Positions 33,311 through 45,200 of a DNA stretch of 64,000 bases are shown here, one piece after another (position 1 is the first letter of the stretch; each line of letters starts with the position of its first letter). The notes beneath the pieces are model-generated. The model searched no databases, was not told the DNA's origin, and was given only the letters and a program-made list of their open reading frames with translations. The stretch is from assembly GCF_051020765.1 (NCBI RefSeq), contig NW_027469181.1:62001-126000 (forward strand), read 5' to 3'. The position numbers and the translations under genes are program-made. The stretch is from Lasioglossum baleicum. Lineage: Eukaryota > Arthropoda > Insecta > Hymenoptera > Halictidae.

Positions 33311-35958
33311 GTCGAGCAAAAACACGTGCGAGAGGATGCGTCCCGCAGGCTAGACGAGCAAAAACACGTGCGAGAGGATGCATCCCGCATGCTAGTCGAG
33401 TAAAAACACGTGCAAGAGGATGCTTCCCGCAGGCTAGTCGAGTAAAAACACGTGATAGAGGATGCATCCCGCATGCTAGTCGAGTAAAAACACGTGCGAA
33501 AGGATGCATCCCGCAGGCTAGTCGAGCACAAACACGTGCGAGGTTTTGTGGGATGCGCATGCCTAGTCGAGCAAAAACACGTGCGAGAGGATGCATCCCG
33601 CAGGCTAGTCGAGCAAAAACACGTGCAAGAGGATGCATCCCGCAGGCTAGTCGAGCAAAAACACATGCGAGAGGATGCATCCCGCAGGCTAGTCGAGTAA
33701 AAACACGTGCGAGGTTTTGTGGGATGCGCATGCGCAGGTTTTTTGGGATGCGCATGCCTAGTCGAGCAAAAACACGTGCGAGAGGATGCATCCCGCAGGC
33801 TAGTCGAGCAAAAACACGTGCGAGAGGATGCATCCCGCAGGCTAGTCGAGTAAAAACACGTGCGAAAGGATGCATCCCGCAGGCTAGTCGAGCACAAACA
33901 CGTGCGAGGTTTTGTGGGATGCGCATGCGCAGGTTTTGTGGGATGCGCATGCGCAGATTTTTTGGGATGCGCATGCGCAGGTTTTTTGGGATGCGCATGG
34001 CTAGTCGAGCAAAAACACGTGCGAGAGGATGCATCCCGCAGGCTAGTCGAGTAAAAACACGTGCGAGGTTTTGTGGGATGCGCATGCGCAGGTTTTTTGG
34101 GATGCGCATGCCTAGTCGAGCAAAAACACGTGCGAGAGGATGCGTCCCGCAGGCTAGACGAGCAAAAACACGTGCGAGAGGATGCATCCCGCATGCTAGT
34201 CGAGTAAAAACACGTGCAAGAGGATGCTTCCCGCAGGCTAGTCGAGTAAAAACACGTGATAGAGGATGCATCCCGCATGCTAGTCGAGTAAAAACACGTG
34301 CGAGAGGATGCGTCCCGCAGGCTAGTCGAGCAAAAACATGTGCGAGAGGATGCATCCCGCAGGCTAGTCGAGCAAAAACACGTGCGAGGTTTTGTGGGAT
34401 GCGCATGCGCAGGTTTTGTGGGATGCGCATGCGCAGGTTTTTTGGGATGCGCATGCGCAGGTTTTTTGGGATGCGCATGCCTAGTCGAGCAAAAACACGT
34501 GCGAGAGGATGCATCCCGCAGGCTAGTCGAGCAAAAACACGTGCGAGAGGATGCATCCCGCAGGCTAGTCGAGTAAAAACACGTGAGAGAGGATGCATCC
34601 CGCATGCTAGTCGAGTAAAAACACGTGCGAGAGGATGCGTCCCGCAGGCTAGTCGAGCAAAAACATGTGCGAGAGGATGCATCCCGCAGGCTAGTCGAGC
34701 AAAAACACGTGCGAGGTTTTGTGGGATGCGCATGCGCAGGTTTTGTGGGATGCGCATGCGCAGGTTTTTTGGGATGCGCATGCGCAGGTTTTTGGGATGC
34801 GCATGCCTAGTCGAGCAAAAACACGTGCGAGAGGATGCATCCCGCAGGCTAGTCGAGCAAAAACACGTGCGAGAGGATGCATCCCGCAGGCTAGTCGAGT
34901 AAAAACACGTGAGAGAGGATGCATCCCGCAAGCTAGTCGAGTAAAAACACGTGCGAGAGGATGCATCCCTCAGGCTAGTCGAGTAAAAACACGTGCGAGG
35001 TTTTGTGGGATGCGCATGCGCAGGTTTTGTGGGATGCGCATTTGCAGGTTTTATGGGATGCGCATGGCTAGTCGAGCAAAAACACGTGCGAGAGGATGCA
35101 TCCCGCAGGCTAGTCGAGTAAAAACACGTGCGAGGTTTTGTGGGATGCGCATGCGCAGGTTTTTTGGGATGCGCATGCCTAGTCGAGCAAAAACACGTGC
35201 GAGAGGATGCGTCCCGCAGGCTAGACGAGCAAAAACACGTGCGAGAGGATGCATCCCGCATGCTAGTCGAGTAAAAACACGTGCAAGAGGATGCTTCCCG
35301 CAGGCTAGTCGAGTAAAAACACGTGCGAGAGGATGCATCCCGCATGCTAGTCGAGTAAAAACACGTGCGAGAGGATGCGTCCCGCAGGCTAGTCGAGTAA
35401 AAACACGTGCGAGGTTTTGTGGGATGCGCATGCGCAGGTTTTGTGGGATGCGCATTTGCAGGTTTTATGGGATGCGCATGGCTAGTCGAGCAAAAACACG
35501 TGCGAGAGGATGCATCCCGCAGTGTAGTCGAGTAAAAACACGTGCGAGAGGATGCATCCCGCAGGCTAGTCGAGTAAAAACACGTGGGAGGTTCTGTGGG
35601 ATGCGCATGCGCAGGTTTTTTGGGATGCGCATGGCTAGTCGAGCAAATACACGTGCGAGAGGATGGATCCCGCAGGGTAGTCGAGTAAAAACACGTGCGA
35701 GAGGATGCATCCCGCATGCTAGTCGAGTAAAAACACGTGCAAGAGGATGCTTCCCGCAGGCTAGTCGAGTAAAAACACGTGCGAGATGATGCATCCCGCA
35801 GGCTAGTCGAGTAAAAACACGTGCGAGAGGATGCGTCCCGCAGGCTAGTCGAGTAAAAACACGTGCGAGGTTTTGTGGGATGCGCATGCGCAGGTTTTGT
35901 GGGATGCGCATGCGCAGGTTTTTTGGGATGCGCATGCGCAGGTTTTTTGGGATGCGCA
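32190..35958. repeat. 3.77 kb super-repeat, copy 1 (pairs with 46,647-50,415)
   Basis: It matches 46,647-50,415 at a constant offset of 14,457 bp with no length difference, including the rare five-T B unit at ~34,790. One substitution is seen: C at 33,277 against T at 47,734. Identity is bounded by 32,189 on the left and by a difference in B copy number on the right. Confidence 0.9.
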
Positions 35959-36451
35959 TGCGCAGGTTTTTTGGGATGCGCATGCCTAGTCGAGCAAAAA
36001 CACGTGCGAAAGGATGCATCCCGCAGGCTAGTCGAGCACAAACACGTGCGAGGTTTTGTGGGATGCGCATGCGCAGGTTTTGTGGGATGCGCATGCGCAG
36101 GTTTTTTGGGATGCGCATGCGCAGGTTTTTTGGGATGCGCATGCCTAGTCGAGCAAAAACACGTGCGAGAGGATGCATCCCGCAGGCTAGTCGAGCAAAA
36201 ACACGTGCGAGAGGATGCATCCCGCAGGCTAGTCGAGTAAAAACACGTGCGAAAGGATGCATCCCGCAGGCTAGTCGAGCACAAACACGTGCGAGGTTTT
36301 GTGGGATGCGCATGCGCAGGTTTTGTGGGATGCGCATGCGCAGATTTTTTGGGATGCGCATGCGCAGGTTTTTTGGGATGCGCATGGCTAGTCGAGCAAA
36401 AACACGTGCGAGAGGATGCATCCCGCAGGCTAGTCGAGTAAAAACACGTGC

Positions 36452-39400
36452 GAGGTTTTGTGGGATGCGCATGCGCAGGTTTTGTGGGATGCGCATTTGC
36501 AGGTTTTATGGGATGCGCATGGCTAGTCGAGCAAAAACACGTGCGAGAGGATGCATCCCGCAGTGTAGTCGAGTAAAAACACGTGCGAGAGGATGCATCC
36601 CGCAGGCTAGTCGAGTAAAAACACGTGGGAGGTTCTGTGGGATGCGCATGCGCAGGTTTTTTGGGATGCGCATGGCTAGTCGAGCAAATACACGTGCGAG
36701 AGGATGGATCCCGCAGGGTAGTCGAGTAAAAACACGTGCGAGAGGATGCATCCCGCATGCTAGTCGAGTAAAAACACGTGCAAGAGGATGCTTCCCGCAG
36801 GCTAGTCGAGTAAAAACACGTGCGAGATGATGCATCCCGCAGGCTAGTCGAGTAAAAACACGTGCGAGAGGATGCGTCCCGCAGGCTAGTCGAGTAAAAA
36901 CACGTGCGAGGTTTTGTGGGATGCGCATGCGCAGGTTTTGTGGGATGCGCATGAGCAGGTTTTTTGGGATGCGCATGCGCAGGTTTTTTGGGATGCGCAT
37001 GCCTAGTCGAGCAAAAACACGTGCGAAAGGATGCATCCCGCAGGCTAGTCGAGCACAAACACGTGCGAGGTTTTGTGGGATGCGCATGCGCAGGTTTTGT
37101 GGGATGCGCATGCGCAGGTTTTTTGGGATGCGCATGCGCAGGTTTTTTGGGATGCGCATGCCTAGTCGAGCAAAAACACGTGCGAGAGGATGCATCCCGC
37201 AGGCTAGTCGAGCAAAAACACGTGCGAGAGGATGCATCCCGCAGGCTAGTCGAGTAAAAACACGTGCGAAAGGATGCATCCCGCAGGCTAGTCGAGCACA
37301 AACACGTGCGAGGTTTTGTGGGATGCGCATGCGCAGGTTTTGTGGGATGCGCATGCGCAGATTTTTTGGGATGCGCATGCGCAGGTTTTTTGGGATGCGC
37401 ATGGCTAGCCGAGCAAAAACACGTGCGAGAGGATGCATCCCGCAGGCTAGTCGAGTAAAAACACGTGCGAGGTTTTGTGGGATGCGCATGCGCAGGTTTT
37501 TTGGGATGCGCATGCCTAGTCGAGCAAAAACACGTGCGAGAGGATGCATCCCGCAGGCTAGTCGAGCACAAACACGTGCGAGGTTTTGTGGGATGCGCAT
37601 GCGCAGGTTTTGTGGGATGCGCATGCGCAGGTTTTTTGGGATGCGCATGCGCAGGTTTTTTGGGATGCGCATGCCTAGTCGAGCAAAAACACGTGCGAGA
37701 GGATGCATCCCGCAGGCTAGTCGAGCAAAAACACGTGCGAGAGGATGCATCCCGCAGGCTAGTCGAGTAAAAACACGTGCGAAAGGATGCATCCCGCAGG
37801 CTAGTCGAGCACAAACACGTGCGAGGTTTTGTGGGATGCGCATGCGCAGGTTTTGTGGGATGCGCATGCGCAGATTTTTTGGGATGCGCATGCGCAGGTT
37901 TTTTGGGATGCGCATGGCTAGCCGAGCAAAAACACGTGCGAGAGGATGCATCCCGCAGGCTAGTCGAGTAAAAACACGTGCGAGGTTTTGTGGGATGCGC
38001 ATGCGCAGGTTTTTTGGGATGCGCATGCCTAGTCGAGCAAAAACACGTGCGAGAGGATGCGTCCCGCAGGCTAGACGAGCAAAAACACGTGCGAGAGGAT
38101 GCATCCCGCATGCTAGTCGAGTAAAAACACGTGCAAGAGGATGCTTCCCGCAGGCTAGTCGAGTAAAAACACGTGATAGAGGATGCATCCCGCATGCTAG
38201 TCGAGTAAAAACACGTGCGAAAGGATGCATCCCGCAGGCTAGTCGAGCACAAACACGTGCGAGGTTTTGTGGGATGCGCATGCCTAGTCGAGCAAAAACA
38301 CGTGCGAGAGGATGCATCCCGCAGGCTAGTCGAGCAAAAACACGTGCAAGAGGATGCATCCCGCAGGCTAGTCGAGCAAAAACACATGCGAGAGGATGCA
38401 TCCCGCAGGCTAGTCGAGTAAAAACACGTGCGAGGTTTTGTGGGATGCGCATGCGCAGGTTTTTTGGGATGCGCATGCCTAGTCGAGCAAAAACACGTGC
38501 GAGAGGATGCATCCCGCAGGCTAGTCGAGCAAAAACACGTGCGAGAGGATGCATCCCGCAGGCTAGTCGAGTAAAAACACGTGCGAAAGGATGCATCCCG
38601 CAGGCTAGTCGAGCACAAACACGTGCGAGGTTTTGTGGGATGCGCATGCGCAGGTTTTTTGGGATGCGCATGGCTAGTCGAGCAAAAACACGTGCGAGAG
38701 GATGCATCCCGCAGGCTAGTCGAGTAAAAACACGTGCGAGGTTTTGTGGGATGCGCATGCGCAGGTTTTTTGGGATGCGCATGCCTAGTCGAGCAAAAAC
38801 ACGTGCGAGAGGATGCGTCCCGCAGGCTAGACGAGCAAAAACACGTGCGAGAGGATGCATCCCGCATGCTAGTCGAGTAAAAACACGTGCAAGAGGATGC
38901 TTCCCGCAGGCTAGTCGAGTAAAAACACGTGATAGAGGATGCATCCCGCATGCTAGTCGAGTAAAAACACGTGCGAGAGGATGCGTCCCGCAGGCTAGTC
39001 GAGCAAAAACATGTGCGAGAGGATGCATCCCGCAGGCTAGTCGAGCAAAAACACGTGCGAGGTTTTGTGGGATGCGCATGCGCAGGTTTTGTGGGATGCG
39101 CATGCGCAGGTTTTTTGGGATGCGCATGCGCAGGTTTTTTGGGATGCGCATGCCTAGTCGAGCAAAAACACGTGCGAGAGGATGCATCCCGCAGGCTAGT
39201 CGAGCAAAAACACGTGCGAGAGGATGCATCCCGCAGGCTAGTCGAGTAAAAACACGTGAGAGAGGATGCATCCCGCATGCTAGTCGAGTAAAAACACGTG
39301 CGAGAGGATGCGTCCCGCAGGCTAGTCGAGCAAAAACATGTGCGAGAGGATGCATCCCGCAGGCTAGTCGAGCAAAAACACGTGCGAGGTTTTGTGGGAT

Positions 39401-42120
39401 GCGCATGCGCAGGTTTTGTGGGATGCGCATGCGCAGGTTTTTTGGGATGCGCATGCGCAGGTTTTTGGGATGCGCATGCCTAGTCGAGCAAAAACACGTG
39501 CGAGAGGATGCATCCCGCAGGCTAGTCGAGCAAAAACACGTGCGAGAGGATGCATCCCGCAGGCTAGTCGAGTAAAAACACGTGAGAGAGGATGCATCCC
39601 GCAAGCTAGTCGAGTAAAAACACGTGCGAGAGGATGCATCCCTCAGGCTAGTCGAGTAAAAACACGTGCGAGGTTTTGTGGGATGCGCATGCGCAGGTTT
39701 TGTGGGATGCGCATTTGCAGGTTTTATGGGATGCGCATGGCTAGTCGAGCAAAAACACGTGCGAGAGGATGCATCCCGCAGGCTAGTCGAGTAAAAACAC
39801 GTGCGAGGTTTTGTGGGATGCGCATGCGCAGGTTTTTTGGGATGCGCATGCCTAGTCGAGCAAAAACACGTGCGAGAGGATGCGTCCCGCAGGCTAGACG
39901 AGCAAAAACACGTGCGAGAGGATGCATCCCGCATGCTAGTCGAGTAAAAACACGTGCAAGAGGATGCTTCCCGCAGGCTAGTCGAGTAAAAACACGTGCG
40001 AGAGGATGCATCCCGCATGCTAGTCGAGTAAAAACACGTGCGAGAGGATGCGTCCCGCAGGCTAGTCGAGTAAAAACACGTGCGAGGTTTTGTGGGATGC
40101 GCATGCGCAGGTTTTGTGGGATGCGCATTTGCAGGTTTTATGGGATGCGCATGGCTAGTCGAGCAAAAACACGTGCGAGAGGATGCATCCCGCAGTGTAG
40201 TCGAGTAAAAACACGTGCGAGAGGATGCATCCCGCAGGCTAGTCGAGTAAAAACACGTGGGAGGTTCTGTGGGATGCGCATGCGCAGGTTTTTTGGGATG
40301 CGCATGGCTAGTCGAGCAAATACACGTGCGAGAGGATGGATCCCGCAGGGTAGTCGAGTAAAAACACGTGCGAGAGGATGCATCCCGCATGCTAGTCGAG
40401 TAAAAACACGTGCAAGAGGATGCTTCCCGCAGGCTAGTCGAGTAAAAACACGTGCGAGATGATGCATCCCGCAGGCTAGTCGAGTAAAAACACGTGCGAG
40501 AGGATGCGTCCCGCAGGCTAGTCGAGTAAAAACACGTGCGAGGTTTTGTGGGATGCGCATGCGCAGGTTTTGTGGGATGCGCATGCGCAGGTTTTTTGGG
40601 ATGCGCATGCGCAGGTTTTTTGGGATGCGCATGCCTAGTCGAGCAAAAACACGTGCGAAAGGATGCATCCCGCAGGCTAGTCGAGCACAAACACGTGCGA
40701 GGTTTTGTGGGATGCGCATGCGCAGGTTTTGTGGGATGCGCATGCGCAGGTTTTTTGGGATGCGCATGCGCAGGTTTTTTGGGATGCGCATGCCTAGTCG
40801 AGCAAAAACACGTGCGAGAGGATGCATCCCGCAGGCTAGTCGAGCAAAAACACGTGCGAGAGGATGCATCCCGCAGGCTAGTCGAGTAAAAACACGTGCG
40901 AAAGGATGCATCCCGCAGGCTAGTCGAGCACAAACACGTGCGAGGTTTTGTGGGATGCGCATGCGCAGGTTTTGTGGGATGCGCATGCGCAGATTTTTTG
41001 GGATGCGCATGCGCAGGTTTTTTGGGATGCGCATGGCTAGTCGAGCAAAAACACGTGCGAGAGGATGCATCCCGCAGGCTAGTCGAGTAAAAACACGTGC
41101 GAGGTTTTGTGGGATGCGCATGCGCAGGTTTTGTGGGATGCGCATTTGCAGGTTTTATGGGATGCGCATGGCTAGTCGAGCAAAAACACGTGCGAGAGGA
41201 TGCATCCCGCAGTGTAGTCGAGTAAAAACACGTGCGAGAGGATGCATCCCGCAGGCTAGTCGAGTAAAAACACGTGGGAGGTTCTGTGGGATGCGCATGC
41301 GCAGGTTTTTTGGGATGCGCATGGCTAGTCGAGCAAATACACGTGCGAGAGGATGGATCCCGCAGGGTAGTCGAGTAAAAACACGTGCGAGAGGATGCAT
41401 CCCGCATGCTAGTCGAGTAAAAACACGTGCAAGAGGATGCTTCCCGCAGGCTAGTCGAGTAAAAACACGTGCGAGATGATGCATCCCGCAGGCTAGTCGA
41501 GTAAAAACACGTGCGAGAGGATGCGTCCCGCAGGCTAGTCGAGTAAAAACACGTGCGAGGTTTTGTGGGATGCGCATGCGCAGGTTTTGTGGGATGCGCA
41601 TGAGCAGGTTTTTTGGGATGCGCATGCGCAGGTTTTTTGGGATGCGCATGCCTAGTCGAGCAAAAACACGTGCGAAAGGATGCATCCCGCAGGCTAGTCG
41701 AGCACAAACACGTGCGAGGTTTTGTGGGATGCGCATGCGCAGGTTTTGTGGGATGCGCATGCGCAGGTTTTTTGGGATGCGCATGCGCAGGTTTTTTGGG
41801 ATGCGCATGCCTAGTCGAGCAAAAACACGTGCGAGAGGATGCATCCCGCAGGCTAGTCGAGCAAAAACACGTGCGAGAGGATGCATCCCGCAGGCTAGTC
41901 GAGTAAAAACACGTGCGAAAGGATGCATCCCGCAGGCTAGTCGAGCACAAACACGTGCGAGGTTTTGTGGGATGCGCATGCGCAGGTTTTGTGGGATGCG
42001 CATGCGCAGATTTTTTGGGATGCGCATGCGCAGGTTTTTTGGGATGCGCATGGCTAGCCGAGCAAAAACACGTGCGAGAGGATGCATCCCGCAGGCTAGT
42101 CGAGTAAAAACACGTGCGAG
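36452..42120. repeat. 5.7 kb super-repeat, copy 1 (pairs with 42,295-47,720)
   Basis: Matches the next segment at offset 5843 bp. It contains a local 513-bp tandem duplication (37,264 and 37,777), the five-T B unit at ~39,463 and several gcatttgcag/cgcagtgtag marks. Two 24-bp units are missing from one cassette near 38,660 compared with 33,940. Confidence 0.88.
37264..38289. repeat. 513-bp tandem duplication inside super-repeat 1
   Basis: 37,264-37,776 and 37,777-38,289 start with the same gaaagg unit and gagcacaaac cassette; both cassettes exit with gcatggctagccgag. The pair is absent at the equivalent place in the 32-36 kb and 47-50 kb copies. Confidence 0.85.
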
Positions 42121-42294
42121 GTTTTGTGGGATGCGCATGCGCAGGTTTTGTGGGATGCGCATTTGCAGGTTTTATGGGATGCGCATGGCTAGTCGAGCAA
42201 AAACACGTGCGAGAGGATGCATCCCGCAGTGTAGTCGAGTAAAAACACGTGCGAGAGGATGCATCCCGCAGGCTAGTCGAGTAAAAACACGTGG

Positions 42295-45200
42295 GAGGTT
42301 TTGTGGGATGCGCATGCGCAGGTTTTGTGGGATGCGCATTTGCAGGTTTTATGGGATGCGCATGGCTAGTCGAGCAAAAACACGTGCGAGAGGATGCATC
42401 CCGCAGTGTAGTCGAGTAAAAACACGTGCGAGAGGATGCATCCCGCAGGCTAGTCGAGTAAAAACACGTGGGAGGTTCTGTGGGATGCGCATGCGCAGGT
42501 TTTTTGGGATGCGCATGGCTAGTCGAGCAAATACACGTGCGAGAGGATGGATCCCGCAGGGTAGTCGAGTAAAAACACGTGCGAGAGGATGCATCCCGCA
42601 TGCTAGTCGAGTAAAAACACGTGCAAGAGGATGCTTCCCGCAGGCTAGTCGAGTAAAAACACGTGCGAGATGATGCATCCCGCAGGCTAGTCGAGTAAAA
42701 ACACGTGCGAGAGGATGCGTCCCGCAGGCTAGTCGAGTAAAAACACGTGCGAGGTTTTGTGGGATGCGCATGCGCAGGTTTTGTGGGATGCGCATGAGCA
42801 GGTTTTTTGGGATGCGCATGCGCAGGTTTTTTGGGATGCGCATGCCTAGTCGAGCAAAAACACGTGCGAAAGGATGCATCCCGCAGGCTAGTCGAGCACA
42901 AACACGTGCGAGGTTTTGTGGGATGCGCATGCGCAGGTTTTGTGGGATGCGCATGCGCAGGTTTTTTGGGATGCGCATGCGCAGGTTTTTTGGGATGCGC
43001 ATGCCTAGTCGAGCAAAAACACGTGCGAGAGGATGCATCCCGCAGGCTAGTCGAGCAAAAACACGTGCGAGAGGATGCATCCCGCAGGCTAGTCGAGTAA
43101 AAACACGTGCGAAAGGATGCATCCCGCAGGCTAGTCGAGCACAAACACGTGCGAGGTTTTGTGGGATGCGCATGCGCAGGTTTTGTGGGATGCGCATGCG
43201 CAGATTTTTTGGGATGCGCATGCGCAGGTTTTTTGGGATGCGCATGGCTAGCCGAGCAAAAACACGTGCGAGAGGATGCATCCCGCAGGCTAGTCGAGTA
43301 AAAACACGTGCGAGGTTTTGTGGGATGCGCATGCGCAGGTTTTTTGGGATGCGCATGCCTAGTCGAGCAAAAACACGTGCGAGAGGATGCATCCCGCAGG
43401 CTAGTCGAGCACAAACACGTGCGAGGTTTTGTGGGATGCGCATGCGCAGGTTTTGTGGGATGCGCATGCGCAGGTTTTTTGGGATGCGCATGCGCAGGTT
43501 TTTTGGGATGCGCATGCCTAGTCGAGCAAAAACACGTGCGAGAGGATGCATCCCGCAGGCTAGTCGAGCAAAAACACGTGCGAGAGGATGCATCCCGCAG
43601 GCTAGTCGAGTAAAAACACGTGCGAAAGGATGCATCCCGCAGGCTAGTCGAGCACAAACACGTGCGAGGTTTTGTGGGATGCGCATGCGCAGGTTTTGTG
43701 GGATGCGCATGCGCAGATTTTTTGGGATGCGCATGCGCAGGTTTTTTGGGATGCGCATGGCTAGCCGAGCAAAAACACGTGCGAGAGGATGCATCCCGCA
43801 GGCTAGTCGAGTAAAAACACGTGCGAGGTTTTGTGGGATGCGCATGCGCAGGTTTTTTGGGATGCGCATGCCTAGTCGAGCAAAAACACGTGCGAGAGGA
43901 TGCGTCCCGCAGGCTAGACGAGCAAAAACACGTGCGAGAGGATGCATCCCGCATGCTAGTCGAGTAAAAACACGTGCAAGAGGATGCTTCCCGCAGGCTA
44001 GTCGAGTAAAAACACGTGATAGAGGATGCATCCCGCATGCTAGTCGAGTAAAAACACGTGCGAAAGGATGCATCCCGCAGGCTAGTCGAGCACAAACACG
44101 TGCGAGGTTTTGTGGGATGCGCATGCCTAGTCGAGCAAAAACACGTGCGAGAGGATGCATCCCGCAGGCTAGTCGAGCAAAAACACGTGCAAGAGGATGC
44201 ATCCCGCAGGCTAGTCGAGCAAAAACACATGCGAGAGGATGCATCCCGCAGGCTAGTCGAGTAAAAACACGTGCGAGGTTTTGTGGGATGCGCATGCGCA
44301 GGTTTTTTGGGATGCGCATGCCTAGTCGAGCAAAAACACGTGCGAGAGGATGCATCCCGCAGGCTAGTCGAGCAAAAACACGTGCGAGAGGATGCATCCC
44401 GCAGGCTAGTCGAGTAAAAACACGTGCGAAAGGATGCATCCCGCAGGCTAGTCGAGCACAAACACGTGCGAGGTTTTGTGGGATGCGCATGCGCAGGTTT
44501 TTTGGGATGCGCATGGCTAGTCGAGCAAAAACACGTGCGAGAGGATGCATCCCGCAGGCTAGTCGAGTAAAAACACGTGCGAGGTTTTGTGGGATGCGCA
44601 TGCGCAGGTTTTTTGGGATGCGCATGCCTAGTCGAGCAAAAACACGTGCGAGAGGATGCGTCCCGCAGGCTAGACGAGCAAAAACACGTGCGAGAGGATG
44701 CATCCCGCATGCTAGTCGAGTAAAAACACGTGCAAGAGGATGCTTCCCGCAGGCTAGTCGAGTAAAAACACGTGATAGAGGATGCATCCCGCATGCTAGT
44801 CGAGTAAAAACACGTGCGAGAGGATGCGTCCCGCAGGCTAGTCGAGCAAAAACATGTGCGAGAGGATGCATCCCGCAGGCTAGTCGAGCAAAAACACGTG
44901 CGAGGTTTTGTGGGATGCGCATGCGCAGGTTTTGTGGGATGCGCATGCGCAGGTTTTTTGGGATGCGCATGCGCAGGTTTTTTGGGATGCGCATGCCTAG
45001 TCGAGCAAAAACACGTGCGAGAGGATGCATCCCGCAGGCTAGTCGAGCAAAAACACGTGCGAGAGGATGCATCCCGCAGGCTAGTCGAGTAAAAACACGT
45101 GAGAGAGGATGCATCCCGCATGCTAGTCGAGTAAAAACACGTGCGAGAGGATGCGTCCCGCAGGCTAGTCGAGCAAAAACATGTGCGAGAGGATGCATCC

